Positions 25,137 through 33,123 are shown, numbered from the stretch's first letter. The stretch: DNA of 64,000 nucleotides from Streptomyces antimicrobicus (GCF_020532625.1 NZ_JAJAUY010000009.1:1-64000); one strand, 5' to 3'. A program made the numbers and translations. The notes: generated by a model not told the origin, from the letters alone.

Positions 25137-26348
25137 TCAGATGATCCCGGTCTCGCGGGCGGCCTTGATGAAGGCGTCGGCGGCGAAGTCGATGTCGGCC
25201 TCGGTGTGCCGGGCGGTGATGGCGATCCGCAGCCGGGCCAGGTCGTTGGGCACGGCCGGGGTGACCACCGGCAGGCCGATCACACCGTGCTTGCGGGAGA
25301 GGGTGGCGAAGTCGTACGCGGCGTCGTCGGAGCCGGCGATGACCGGGACGACGGCGGTCTCGCTGTCGACGGTGGAGATCCCGGCGGCGTGCAGCAGCCC
25401 GCGGAAGCGCTCGGACTCGCGCTGGATGAACTCCACCCGCCACGGCTCGCGCTGCAGGATCCGCAGGGACTCCAGGGCGGCGGCGGCCTGGGCCGGGCCG
25501 AGGGCGGCGGAGAAGAGGAAGGGCCGGGAGGCGTACTTCAGGTGGTGGATGAGCTCGGCGGGGCCGGCGACCCAGCCGCCCATGGACGGGATGCCCTTGG
25601 AGAGGGTGCCGACCTTGACGTCGACCTTCACCTCGTAGTCGAAGTGCTCCTCGATGCCGCGGCCGGTCGCGCCGATGACGCCGAGGGCGTGGGCCTCGTC
25701 GACCATCAGCAGCGCGTTGTGCGCGTCGCAGACCTTGCGCAGCTCCACCAGCGGGGCGATGTCGCCGTCCATGGAGTAGACGGAGTCGACGATGACCAGC
25801 CGTACCCCGGTGTCGGGGGTGGAGGCCAGGCGGCGCTCCAGGTGGGCGACGTCGTTGTGGCGGAAGCGGACGACGCTCGCGCCGGAGAGCTTGCAGCCGT
25901 CGACGATGCTGGCGTGGTCGTACTTGTCGATGAAGACGGTGTCGCCGGGGCCGACGAGACCGCCGATGACGCCGGTGTTGGCGGCGTATCCGGAGCCGAA
26001 GACGATGGCCTGCTCGCGGCCGGCGAACTTGGCGACCTCGGCCTCCAGTTCCTCGTGCAGCGGGGTGCTGCCGGCCAGCGCCCGGACGCCGTGGTTGCCG
26101 GTGCCGTAGCGGTCGACGGCGGCCTTGGCGGCGGAGACGACCCGCTCGTCGCCGGCGAGGCCGAGGTAGCTGTAGCCGGACATCATCAGCAGCCGCTGGC
26201 CGTCCTGGTCGGCGTAGGCCGAGTCGCGTTCGGCGGTGTACGCCACGAAGCTGTTCTTGCGGGCCGGCTCGTACTCCAGCTGGGCGACCCGGTTGCGGAA
26301 GTAGGCGAGCTTCGGCTCCAGGCGGGCCCAGGCAGCGGATGTGTTCAC
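25137..26348 (-). CDS. Alpha-oxoamine synthase (PLP, AONS/KBL family)
   Basis: A 403-residue fold-type I PLP enzyme. It joins an amino acid to an acyl thioester with loss of CO2, giving an alpha-aminoketone. Seen: GYSYLGLAGDERV, GTGNHGVRALAGS, VDEAHALGVIG with the pyridine-binding Asp, and KVGTLSKGIPSMGGWV with the Schiff-base Lys. The family includes KBL, BioF, HemA and the OAS domain of RedN, which builds the second pyrrole ring of prodiginines from a beta-ketoacyl-ACP and serine. I chose GTG 26348, six bases after GGAGGAG; ATG 26363 is in frame but has no site. It is the first gene of the 11-kb operon and is preceded by a TTGC box. Confidence 0.92.
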   Translation of the reverse strand: MNTSAAWARLEPKLAYFRNRVAQLEYEPARKNSFVAYTAERDSAYADQDGQRLLMMSGYSYLGLAGDERVVSAAKAAVDRYGTGNHGVRALAGSTPLHEELEAEVAKFAGREQAIVFGSGYAANTGVIGGLVGPGDTVFIDKYDHASIVDGCKLSGASVVRFRHNDVAHLERRLASTPDTGVRLVIVDSVYSMDGDIAPLVELRKVCDAHNALLMVDEAHALGVIGATGRGIEEHFDYEVKVDVKVGTLSKGIPSMGGWVAGPAELIHHLKYASRPFLFSAALGPAQAAAALESLRILQREPWRVEFIQRESERFRGLLHAAGISTVDSETAVVPVIAGSDDAAYDFATLSRKHGVIGLPVVTPAVPNDLARLRIAITARHTEADIDFAADAFIKAARETGII

Positions 26349-26462
26349 GAGCTTCTCCTCCATCGACTCGTCGACCGGACGTCCGGCGGACCCGGAACTC
26401 CATCGGCGCCCCGCCGTTCTTCCGGCCGGGCTCTAGCGGAATTCCATTAAGGCTCGGAGGGC

Positions 26463-26480
26463 GCAATAGCGGCGCAAGAG
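26463..26480 (-). promoter_or_regulatory. TTGC-TTGC box, putative SARP operator for the AOS operon
   Basis: Toward the AOS gene it reads CTCTTGC GCCG CTATTGC, leaving 114 bp to the GTG at 26348. A third GCAAG heptamer at 26496-26502 (plus strand) keeps the 11-bp phase. The 292-bp region also holds the SARP gene promoter, so one operator could serve both directions. Confidence 0.6.
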
Positions 26481-26550
26481 GAAGTCCGGTGCGGGGCAAG
26501 TGTGTTGATGGATTCCGGCTCGAATACGAGGTCGCGGCGGCGGCCGGCCG

Positions 26551-26581
26551 TTGACACGTGAAGAACCGGCGCCGGTATCTT
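26551..26581 (+). promoter_or_regulatory. Promoter of the SARP gene
   Basis: TTGACA at 26551-26556 and TATCTT at 26576-26581 with a 19-bp spacer. It predicts a start near 26588 and a leader of about 53 bases to the GTG at 26641. The spacer is longer than the ideal 17, typical of activator-dependent promoters. Confidence 0.5.
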
Positions 26582-26640
26582 CGAAACCGCACGAACTAGG
26601 GGGACACGGCCGGAAGCCGACCGTTTTCGGAGAGTGCATA

Positions 26641-27534
26641 GTGCTGATCAGACTCGTAGGTCTTGTCACGATCGAGCCGGACGGAGCTCCGCCGCAGCAC
26701 CTCTCCAGCGCCCAGGCACAGGTGGCCTTCGCCCGTCTGCTCATCGAGCGGGCCACGGGCACGGACCGCGACCAGCTGGCCGAAACCGTGTGGCCCGAGG
26801 GGCTGCCGGACACCTGGGCCTCGGCGCTGCGCAGTGTGGTGAGCCGGGTGCGTACGTTCGTGACGACCCCGCAGGACCAGCCGGGGGTCACCCCGCTGGT
26901 GGCACAGGGCGGACGCTACGTGCTGCGACTGCCGCAGGACGCGGCCGTGGACGTGGAGTGCGCCGAGACGGCGGTGGCGGAGGCGTCGGAGGCGTACGCG
27001 GAGGGCGCGTACGCGGTGGCGCAGCAGCTGGCCGCCGGGGCGGTGTCGAACCTGCGCGGCTCGTTCCTGCCCTCGCACGAGGGCGAGTGGGTGACGGCCA
27101 TGCGCGAGCAGCTGGAGGAGCTGCGCCTGAAGGCCCTGGAGACGGCGAGCCTGTCCTCCTCCGCCCTGGGCGACGAGCACCACGCGCTGCGCTACGCGGA
27201 GGAGGCGGTGCGCCGGGCGCCGTTCAGGGAGAGCGCCTACCGCTGCCGGATGGCGGCCCACACCCGGGCCGGCAACCGTGCGGAGGCCCTGCGCAGCTAC
27301 CAGCAGCTGCGGGAGGTCCTGGCCGAGGAGCTGGGCATCGACCCGGCCCCGGAGACGGAGGCGGCCTACCTGGAACTGCTGCGCACGCCGGAGCCCCGCC
27401 GCGACCGGGGCCCGCGCCCGTTCACGTACGTCGACCCGGTCCTGATGGGCATGTTCGAGGTCGACCGCGCCGCGGCCCCGCAGCCGTGCTCCTTGTCGGA
27501 CCACGGGTGCACCACGCACCGCCGGGTGGCGTAA
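26641..27534 (+). CDS. SARP-family pathway-specific activator
   Basis: A 297-residue regulator: residues 1-95 are an OmpR-type winged helix (IRLVGLVTIEPDG, LAETVWPEGLPDTWASALRSVVSRVR), residues about 100-250 the bacterial transcriptional activation domain (FLPSHEGEWVTAMREQLEELRLKALE, AHTRAGNRAEALRSYQQLREVLAEELGIDP). This is the layout of RedD and ActII-ORF4, which bind direct heptamer repeats with an 11-bp period and switch on biosynthetic operons. Just such repeats (TTGC boxes) precede four operons of region A. Start taken at GTG 26641, after GGAGAG; the frame is open 30 codons further upstream, into the promoter. The C-terminal 40 residues contain two Cys and three His of unknown meaning. 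Confidence 0.93.
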   Translation: MLIRLVGLVTIEPDGAPPQHLSSAQAQVAFARLLIERATGTDRDQLAETVWPEGLPDTWASALRSVVSRVRTFVTTPQDQPGVTPLVAQGGRYVLRLPQDAAVDVECAETAVAEASEAYAEGAYAVAQQLAAGAVSNLRGSFLPSHEGEWVTAMREQLEELRLKALETASLSSSALGDEHHALRYAEEAVRRAPFRESAYRCRMAAHTRAGNRAEALRSYQQLREVLAEELGIDPAPETEAAYLELLRTPEPRRDRGPRPFTYVDPVLMGMFEVDRAAAPQPCSLSDHGCTTHRRVA

Positions 27535-27547
27535 GCCCCGGCTCCCG

Positions 27548-27928
27548 TCAGGGGTTCAGGTCCAGGACGCGGACCGGTTCGCCCGCCCAGCGCTTGGGTT
27601 CCGTCGTGGCGACGAACGCGCCGTCCGGACGGTCGGGGCTCGGCTGGGCCGCGTGCAGCGTGTGGGCCAGGGCCCACGAGTCCTGCCGGGCCACCGCCAG
27701 GACGGCGGGCAGATCGAGGTCGAGGAGGGTCAGCCCGGGCAGCGCGGCCAGGTGCTCCGCCGTGCCCGGGCGGGCCCGGCCGGCCTCGACGAGCGCGCAG
27801 GCCGGCGCGTAGAGGAACCAGCCGGGCTGGGTGTGTGCCCGGTGGATCAGCCGGGAGGCGTTCGCGTTTCCCGTGCCCGCCGCGGCCAGGGCGGTCTCGT
27901 CGAGGACGATGTGCAGTGGATCGGTCAC
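27548..27928 (-). CDS. PIN-domain-like toxin
   Basis: A 126-residue protein with a PIN-type pattern: early acidic residue in IVLDETALAAAG, a middle Glu in ACALVEAGRARPG, Asp in RQDSWALAH and a late GAFVATTEP. PIN toxins are metal-dependent RNases that stop growth by cutting tRNA, rRNA or mRNA. The acid set is not the textbook VapC one, so the activity is likely but not certain. It starts at GTG 27928, overlapping the antitoxin stop (GTGA), the usual antitoxin-first order. It converges on the SARP gene with only 13 bp between stops. The pair may stabilise the cluster, or be a random insertion. Confidence 0.75.
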   Translation of the reverse strand: MTDPLHIVLDETALAAAGTGNANASRLIHRAHTQPGWFLYAPACALVEAGRARPGTAEHLAALPGLTLLDLDLPAVLAVARQDSWALAHTLHAAQPSPDRPDGAFVATTEPKRWAGEPVRVLDLNP

Positions 27929-28182
27929 CGGCCCATCGCCTTCGCGATCCGCCGGTTCAGCTCGCGGTCGAGCTCTTCCTCTTCGCTCGGCGTCGGGTCG
28001 TACCCGTTCCACGCCTTCAGGAGCTCCCGGGCCCGCTGGGCACGCTCCGCCCGCTCGGCCGGCGTGAGCAGCGACTCCGCCAGCCGGGACAGGTAGGCCC
28101 GCAGCGACATCCCCTCGGCAGCGGCTACGGCGGCGAGCCGGTCCCTGGCCTCTTCGGAGATCCGGATGTTCGCGTCAGGCAC
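27925..28182 (-). CDS. Ribbon-helix-helix antitoxin
   Basis: An 85-residue protein: NIRISEEARDRLAAVAAAEG is a ribbon-helix-helix DNA-binding segment, followed by RAYLSRLAESLL and a charged C-terminus (PSEEEELDRELNRR) that would wrap the toxin. Start GTG 28182 lies seven bases after GGAAGGAG. Antitoxins of this type repress their own promoter, and three GGGTAC repeats lie 33-50 bp upstream. Confidence 0.85.
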   Translation of the reverse strand: MPDANIRISEEARDRLAAVAAAEGMSLRAYLSRLAESLLTPAERAERAQRARELLKAWNGYDPTPSEEEELDRELNRRIAKAMGR

Positions 28183-28214
28183 GGCGGTGCTCCTTCCCAG
28201 TGACCCAGCCTAGG

Positions 28215-28232
28215 GGGTACGGGTACGGGTAC
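28215..28232. repeat. Three tandem GGGTAC repeats, putative antitoxin operator
   Basis: (GGGTAC)x3 followed by GTATCAC, 33 bp upstream of the antitoxin start. The position fits an autoregulatory operator bound by the ribbon-helix-helix protein. The rest of the gap to 28320 is C-rich without recognisable features. Confidence 0.45.
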
Positions 28233-28320
28233 GTATCACTCGGACGGGTGAACATCCGGACCCCCGGCCCGCCCCCGACCCCCGCCCCGCCCCCCCGCCT
28301 TGCCCCCCAGGCACGCCCGT

Positions 28321-28359
28321 GGCCCCGGCCGCCCCGGGGGGAAGGGGGCGGCCGGGGCC
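28321..28359 (-). terminator. Terminator of the ACP-KASIII-FabG operon
   Basis: Perfect 15-bp GC stem (28321-28335 with 28345-28359) and 9-base loop, 30 bp beyond the FabG stop. No T run follows, as is common in Streptomyces. Confidence 0.75.
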
Positions 28360-28388
28360 GGGTGGGGGAGAGGCACGGGCGGTGGGGA

Positions 28389-29141
28389 TCAGGTGATGGA
28401 GACGCCCGAGTCGATGCTGACGACCTGGCCGGTCATGCAGTCCTGGTCCAGGAACAGCCCCACGCTGCGCGCGACCTCCTCGACCGTGACGAACCGCGGG
28501 ATCGGGGCCTTGTCCTCCATGCCCTCCTTGACCCGGTCCGGCAGGTCCTGCGTCATGCCGGTGATCATGAAGCCCGGGGAGAGGGCGTTCACGGTCACCC
28601 CGCGCCGGCCGCACTCGGCGGCCAGCGTCCGGGTGAAGCCGATCAGGCCGGCCTTGGACGCGGAGTACGCCGTCTGGCCCGCGGTCGCGATGATCCCGGA
28701 CGGGGACACCACGTTGATCACCCGGCCCCACCGCTTGCGCAGCATCGCGGGCACGGACACCCGGGCGGTGTGGAAGGAGCCGATCAGGTTGGTCTGGACG
28801 ACCTGCGCCCAGTCGGCGGGGTTCTGCATGGCCATCAGGCTGTCCTTGCGGATCGCCCCGTTGTTGACCAGCACGTCCACCGGGCCGAGCGCGGTGGAGA
28901 TCTCCTCGTACAGCTTCTGCGTGGCCTCCCAGGAGCCGACGTCGCCGGTGACCAGCACCGAGTCGTTCGTCAGCTTCTCCTGGACGGCCAGCGCCGCGTC
29001 CCGCGAGCTGTTGTAGTGGACGGCGACCCGGCAGCCGAGCGCGTCCAGCTCCAGGGCGAGGGCCTGGCCCAGGCCCCCCGAGGCGCCCGTGACGAGCGCC
29101 ACCGGGGACTGCGGGCGCTCACCCGCAACGTTCTTGCTCAT
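28389..29141 (-). CDS. 3-oxoacyl-ACP reductase (FabG-like SDR)
   Basis: A 250-residue short-chain dehydrogenase. Seen: ALVTGASGGLGQAL (NADPH site), LVNNGAIRKD (family NNAG variant), VVSPSGI with the catalytic Ser, and YSASKAG with Tyr and Lys. It should reduce a 3-ketoacyl-ACP to the (R)-3-hydroxy form. It overlaps the KASIII gene by ATGA and is last in a three-gene ACP-KASIII-FabG operon, so it probably reduces the first condensation product made by KASIII. The MaoC-like protein at 23 kb could dehydrate the result. Confidence 0.92.
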   Translation of the reverse strand: MSKNVAGERPQSPVALVTGASGGLGQALALELDALGCRVAVHYNSSRDAALAVQEKLTNDSVLVTGDVGSWEATQKLYEEISTALGPVDVLVNNGAIRKDSLMAMQNPADWAQVVQTNLIGSFHTARVSVPAMLRKRWGRVINVVSPSGIIATAGQTAYSASKAGLIGFTRTLAAECGRRGVTVNALSPGFMITGMTQDLPDRVKEGMEDKAPIPRFVTVEEVARSVGLFLDQDCMTGQVVSIDSGVSIT

Positions 29142-30124
29142 GCCGCGACACCGCCCCACTCCATCAGGATCGAACCCCATGTCATGCCGGCGCCGAAGCC
29201 GGCCAGCAGGACCTTGTCGCCCGCCTTGATACGGCCCTCCTCCAGGGCCTCGGTCAGCGCGATCGGGATCGACGCCGAGGCGGTGTTGCCGTACTTCTGG
29301 AGGTTGGTGATCAGTGCCTCGGGCCGCAGCCCGGTGTGCGACACGATCGAGTTGATGATGCGGATGTTGGCCTGGTGGGGGACGACGTGGTCGACCTCGG
29401 CCGCCGCCACCTTCGCGTTCTCCAGCGTCTCGCGCACCGTGCGGACGGTGTAGCGGACGGCGTTGAGGTAGATCTCGTTGCCGTTGATCTGCGCGTAGTG
29501 CAGTCCGGCGTCCAGGGTCTCCTGGGTGGTCGGCATCCGGCTGCCGCCGGCCAGCACCTTCAGGGAGCCGGTGCAGGAGCCGTCCGCGCCCAGGTTCCAG
29601 GCCTTGACCCGGTTCTCGGCGCCCGGCTGGAGCACGACCGCGCCCGCGCCGTCGCCGACCAGGATGGACAGGTCCCGGTCGGCCGGGTTGGCCGTCAGGG
29701 TGTGGGTGTCGGAGCCGATCAGCAGGATCGGCCGCGGGTCGATGGCGATCAGCGCCATCGCCGAGACGAGCCCGTAGACGAAGCCCGCGCACTCGGAGTT
29801 CACGTCGTGCGCGCTGCCGGCGATGCCGAGCTCGTGGTGGACGAACGCGGACGTCGCCGGCGACGGCTGCTCGGGCGTGGCGGTCGCGACGATGAGGTGG
29901 GCGATGTCGGCGCCGGTCAGGCCCGCCTTGTCCAGCGCGCGCCGGCCGGCCTCGACGGCCAGGGAGGCGGTGGTCTGCCCCGGGTCCACCGCTCGCCGCT
30001 CACGGATGCCGCAGCGGCTGACGACCCAGTGCTCGTCCACGCCGAAACGCTCCGCGAGTTCCGCACTGGTGACGATGCGCTCGGGTACGGACATGCCCCA
30101 CCCGGTGATGTCGAAGCCGGTCAC
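29138..30124 (-). CDS. Beta-ketoacyl-ACP synthase III (FabH-like)
   Basis: A 328-residue KASIII with the complete triad: Cys in DVNSECAGFVYGL, His in VPHQANIRII and Asn in KYGNTASAS. KASIII enzymes prime chain building by joining a short acyl-CoA to malonyl-ACP. RedP of prodiginine clusters and ZhuH/BenQ of type II polyketide clusters do this for unusual starters. The neighbours, an ACP upstream and FabG downstream, fit either model. Start GTG 30124. Whether its product feeds the AOS pathway or the KS-alpha/CLF at 54.8-57.4 kb is undecided. Confidence 0.92.
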   Translation of the reverse strand: MTGFDITGWGMSVPERIVTSAELAERFGVDEHWVVSRCGIRERRAVDPGQTTASLAVEAGRRALDKAGLTGADIAHLIVATATPEQPSPATSAFVHHELGIAGSAHDVNSECAGFVYGLVSAMALIAIDPRPILLIGSDTHTLTANPADRDLSILVGDGAGAVVLQPGAENRVKAWNLGADGSCTGSLKVLAGGSRMPTTQETLDAGLHYAQINGNEIYLNAVRYTVRTVRETLENAKVAAAEVDHVVPHQANIRIINSIVSHTGLRPEALITNLQKYGNTASASIPIALTEALEEGRIKAGDKVLLAGFGAGMTWGSILMEWGGVAA

Positions 30125-30139
30125 GTGGCTGGCCCCGCC

Positions 30140-30394
30140 TTACGCCTGCGCCGGGACGAGCTCGACGATCTTCGCGTACACGTCGCGCAGCGTGGTCGTG
30201 TCGTCGAGGTCGGCGAAGAGGGACTCGTCGGCCGGAATGTGCGGGTACTGGTTCTGGAAGCCGTACAGCCACTCCATCAGGTCCAGCGAGTCGACGTCCG
30301 CGATGTGCTGGAGCGGGGCGTCGGGGCTGACCTCCGCGGCACCCGAAACGGCCTCAAGCTGGCTCGCCAGTTCTTCGATGGTGGGCAGCGACAT
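30140..30394 (-). CDS. Acyl carrier protein
   Basis: An 84-residue ACP. The attachment site is IADVDSLDLMEWLYGFQ, with the DSL serine near residue 36, followed by acidic helices. The DSLDLMEW pattern is of the ACP rather than PCP type. It begins at ATG 30394 and is followed within 15 bp by the KASIII gene, so it is probably the malonyl acceptor for KASIII or for the ketosynthase that feeds the AOS. A TTGC box lies 75 bp upstream of its start. Confidence 0.9.
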   Translation of the reverse strand: MSLPTIEELASQLEAVSGAAEVSPDAPLQHIADVDSLDLMEWLYGFQNQYPHIPADESLFADLDDTTTLRDVYAKIVELVPAQA

Positions 30395-30469
30395 GGGGTC
30401 GGTCCTCTCTCGGCAGTACAACTCGGCGGTGCGTGACGTGTTTTCCGAAGCGATGAAATCCCCGCCCCC

Positions 30470-30487
30470 GCAAGGAAGGCGCAAGAC
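30470..30487 (-). promoter_or_regulatory. TTGC-TTGC box for the ACP-KASIII-FabG operon
   Basis: Toward the ACP gene it reads GTCTTGC GCCT TCCTTGC, 75 bp before the ATG at 30394. It is the left arm of a 22-bp inverted repeat (one mismatch) whose right arm is the box at 30534. Confidence 0.65.
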
Positions 30488-30533
30488 GGATCCCGGCCGG
30501 GCCCCCGCCGGGCCGCCGCGGGGAATTCCCCGC

Positions 30534-30551
30534 GTCTTGCGCCTGCCTTGC
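30534..30551 (+). promoter_or_regulatory. TTGC-TTGC box for the methyltransferase operon
   Basis: Reads GTCTTGC GCCT GCCTTGC toward the gene at 30647, 95 bp before its ATG. Differs from the left arm in one of 18 bases. The two boxes face outward to the two divergent operons. Confidence 0.65.
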
Positions 30552-30646
30552 GGGGCATCCGGTTTCCTCGGACGCGAATTCACCACGGCACCCGAACCGC
30601 CACATCACGGCACTGCCCGAGCCGGACAGGAAATGAGGACCACAGG

Positions 30647-31543
30647 ATGACAACGGTCGCCCCCAAGTCGGTGGACCCCGAGGTCGACGCGATCAGGCAC
30701 CACTACGAGGTCAGCAACGACTTCTACCGGCTGCTGCTGGGCCCCACGATGATGTACTCCGGCGGCTACTGGGAGGAGGGCGAGGACCTCGTCGCCACCC
30801 TCGACGAGGCCCAGGAGCGCAAGCTGGACAAGTTCGCGGAGCTCGCGAACGTGCGGGCCGGCGGCGCCAAGCGCGTGCTGGACATCGGCTGCGGCTGGGG
30901 CACCATGCTCAACCGCCTCACCACCGTCCACGGCGCCGAGGCCGGGGTGGGCCTGACCCTGTCCCGCACCCAGGAGGCCTTCATCGACGGCCTGGGCAAC
31001 CCGCGGATCACCACGCTGGTGCAGAGCTGGGCGGACTACAAGGTCGCCGACGAGTCGGAGAAGTACGACGCCGCGTTCTGCATCAACGCCCTGGAGCACT
31101 TCGTCTCCTCCAACCTGCCGCCGAAGGAGCGCACCAAGCGCTACCGCTTCTTCTTCCAGCAGGTCGCGAACGCCCTCAACCCCGGTGCCAAGTTCGTCCT
31201 GCACACCATGACCGCCGAGGCGCTGCCGATGAACCGCGCGCTGCTCGACGACCTGAAGTTCCTGCAGCGCTCCGAGTTCGAGGGCTGCCACATCCCGCAC
31301 CTGAGCGAGCTGAGCGCCGCCGCCGAGGGCCTGTTCGAGATCGACGAGATCGTCAACGAGCGCGAGTCCTTCGCCATGGCCTGCCGTGCCTGGCTGGTGC
31401 TGCTCGCCGAGCGCCGCGACGAGGCCGTCGCCATGGAGGGCGAGGAGGTCGTGTCCCGCTTCGAGCGCTACCTGGACATCTTCGCCTACACGCTCGAGGA
31501 CAAGTTCTTCAACAACTTCCGCGTCACCATCACGCGCCGCTGA
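30647..31543 (+). CDS. SAM-dependent methyltransferase, cyclopropane-fatty-acid-synthase family
   Basis: A 298-residue protein with YEVSNDFYRLLLGPTMMYSGGYW, the N-terminal CFA-synthase signature, and a Rossmann SAM site VLDIGCGWGTM. The substrate region NALEHF and the C-terminal YLDIFAYTLEDKF also fit. Family members methylenate lipids or, in antibiotic pathways, C-methylate alkenes and polyketide-like substrates. Start ATG 30647; the frame is open 33 codons upstream without a ribosome site. It is first in a seven-gene plus-strand run and needs SAM, which may explain the metK copy at the left edge. Twelve bases separate it from the BVMO gene. Confidence 0.88.
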   Translation: MTTVAPKSVDPEVDAIRHHYEVSNDFYRLLLGPTMMYSGGYWEEGEDLVATLDEAQERKLDKFAELANVRAGGAKRVLDIGCGWGTMLNRLTTVHGAEAGVGLTLSRTQEAFIDGLGNPRITTLVQSWADYKVADESEKYDAAFCINALEHFVSSNLPPKERTKRYRFFFQQVANALNPGAKFVLHTMTAEALPMNRALLDDLKFLQRSEFEGCHIPHLSELSAAAEGLFEIDEIVNERESFAMACRAWLVLLAERRDEAVAMEGEEVVSRFERYLDIFAYTLEDKFFNNFRVTITRR

Positions 31544-31554
31544 GGGAGGCCGAC

Positions 31555-33123
31555 GTGACGAGCATTCTCGAGCCGGCCACGGACGGCGGGGCGCGTCCGG
31601 CCACCGAGCCGGCCCCCGGCGGCCGCGGCCCGACCCGCCACCTGCGGGTCGCGGTCATCGGCACCGGCTTCTCGGGCCTGGGCACCGCCGTCCGGCTGCT
31701 GCAGTCGGGCATCGAGGACTTCCTGGTGTTCGAACGGGCCGACGAGGTCGGCGGCACCTGGCGCGACAACAGCTATCCGGGGTGTGCGTGCGACGTCATG
31801 TCCCACCTGTACTCCTTCTCGTTCGCCCAGAACCCGAACTGGAAGTCCACCTTCGGCAAGCGCGACGAGCTCTACGCCTACCTGCGCGAGACGGCCGACC
31901 GCTTCGGCGTGCGCCCGCACATCCGCTTCGGCCACGAGCTCCTCGCCGCCCGCTGGGACGAGGGCGAGCGCCACTGGCGCATCGAGACCTCGCAGGGCGA
32001 GTACACCGCCCAGGTCCTGGTGACGGGCACCGGCTACCTGAGCGAGCCGGCCGTGCCCGACATCAAGGGCATCACCTCCTTCGAGGGCAAGGTCTTCCAC
32101 TCCTCGCGCTGGGACCACGACCACGACCTGACCGGCCGCAACGTCGCCGTCATCGGTACGGGCGCCAGCGCCATCCAGTTCGTCCCGCAGATCCAGCCGC
32201 AGGTCGGCCGGCTGGACCTGTACCAGCGCACGCCCCCGTGGATCGGCCCGAAGAACGACAAGCCGACCACCCCGCTGCAGGCGAAGCTGCTGCGCTCGCT
32301 GCCCGGCTACCAGAACTTCCGGCGGAACTTCAACATGTGGGGCCGGGAGATCCTGGCCTTCGTCATGGCCCGCCCGAAGGTCGCCGGCAAGATGCAGAAG
32401 ATGGCCTCGGACCACCTGAAGAAGTCGGTCCCGGACGAGGCCCTGCGGGCCAGGCTCACGCCCGACTACGTGATGGCCTGCAAGCGGCTGCTGTTCTCCA
32501 ACACCTGGTACCCGGCGATCCAGCAGCCCAACGTGGACCTCGTCACCGACGGGATCGCCGAGGTCCGGGCCCACTCGATCGTCACGGAGGACGGCACCGA
32601 GCGGGAGGTCGACACGATCATCCTCGGCACCGGCTTCCAGGCCACCGACCGGCCCGTCGCGCGCCGGATCTGGGGCCGGGACGGGATCGCGCTGCGCGAG
32701 GCCTGGAAGGACGGCAACGGGATGGCCGCGCACCGCGGCACGACCGTCGCCGGCTTCCCGAACCTGTTCATGCTGCTCGGCCCGAACACCACCTTGGGCC
32801 ACTCCTCGCAGGTGGTGATGATCGAGGCGCAGATCCAGTACGTGCTGGACGCGCTGAAGCAGATGGACAAGCGGGGCCTGGCCAGCGTGGAGGTGCGCCG
32901 CGAGGCGCAGGACGCCTGGAACAAGGCCCTGGACGCCAAGCTCGACGGCACGGTGTGGAACGCCGGCAACTGCAACAGCTGGTACCTCGACGCCAGCGGG
33001 CGCAACCCGTCGATCTGGCCGACGTACACCTGGCGCTTCCGCCGGGCCACCAAGCGCTTCGACCTGAGCGAGTACCAGCTCGCCTCGCGGGTGCGCACGG
33101 CCGAGCCGGCCGCTCACCAGTAG
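31555..33123 (+). CDS. Baeyer-Villiger-type flavin monooxygenase
   Basis: A 522-residue class B flavoprotein. It has two Rossmann sites, GTGFSGLG near residue 37 and GTGASA near 200, and between them the signature FEGKVFHSSRWDH, matching FxGxxxHxxxW/D of Baeyer-Villiger monooxygenases; a GTGF...ATD motif follows at about 360. It would insert oxygen next to a ketone using NADPH and O2, or N-hydroxylate. Start GTG 31555, 12 bases after the methyltransferase stop. In a pathway with an aminoketone intermediate it could cut or ring-expand a ketone. Confidence 0.9.
   Translation: MTSILEPATDGGARPATEPAPGGRGPTRHLRVAVIGTGFSGLGTAVRLLQSGIEDFLVFERADEVGGTWRDNSYPGCACDVMSHLYSFSFAQNPNWKSTFGKRDELYAYLRETADRFGVRPHIRFGHELLAARWDEGERHWRIETSQGEYTAQVLVTGTGYLSEPAVPDIKGITSFEGKVFHSSRWDHDHDLTGRNVAVIGTGASAIQFVPQIQPQVGRLDLYQRTPPWIGPKNDKPTTPLQAKLLRSLPGYQNFRRNFNMWGREILAFVMARPKVAGKMQKMASDHLKKSVPDEALRARLTPDYVMACKRLLFSNTWYPAIQQPNVDLVTDGIAEVRAHSIVTEDGTEREVDTIILGTGFQATDRPVARRIWGRDGIALREAWKDGNGMAAHRGTTVAGFPNLFMLLGPNTTLGHSSQVVMIEAQIQYVLDALKQMDKRGLASVEVRREAQDAWNKALDAKLDGTVWNAGNCNSWYLDASGRNPSIWPTYTWRFRRATKRFDLSEYQLASRVRTAEPAAHQ

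Noticed and set aside
25137-26348. 5-aminolevulinate synthase for a C5N (aminohydroxycyclopentenone) unit
   Set aside because: No amide synthetase is present and the motifs fit the broad AOS family; the PCP/ketosynthase context favours a pathway-specific AOS.
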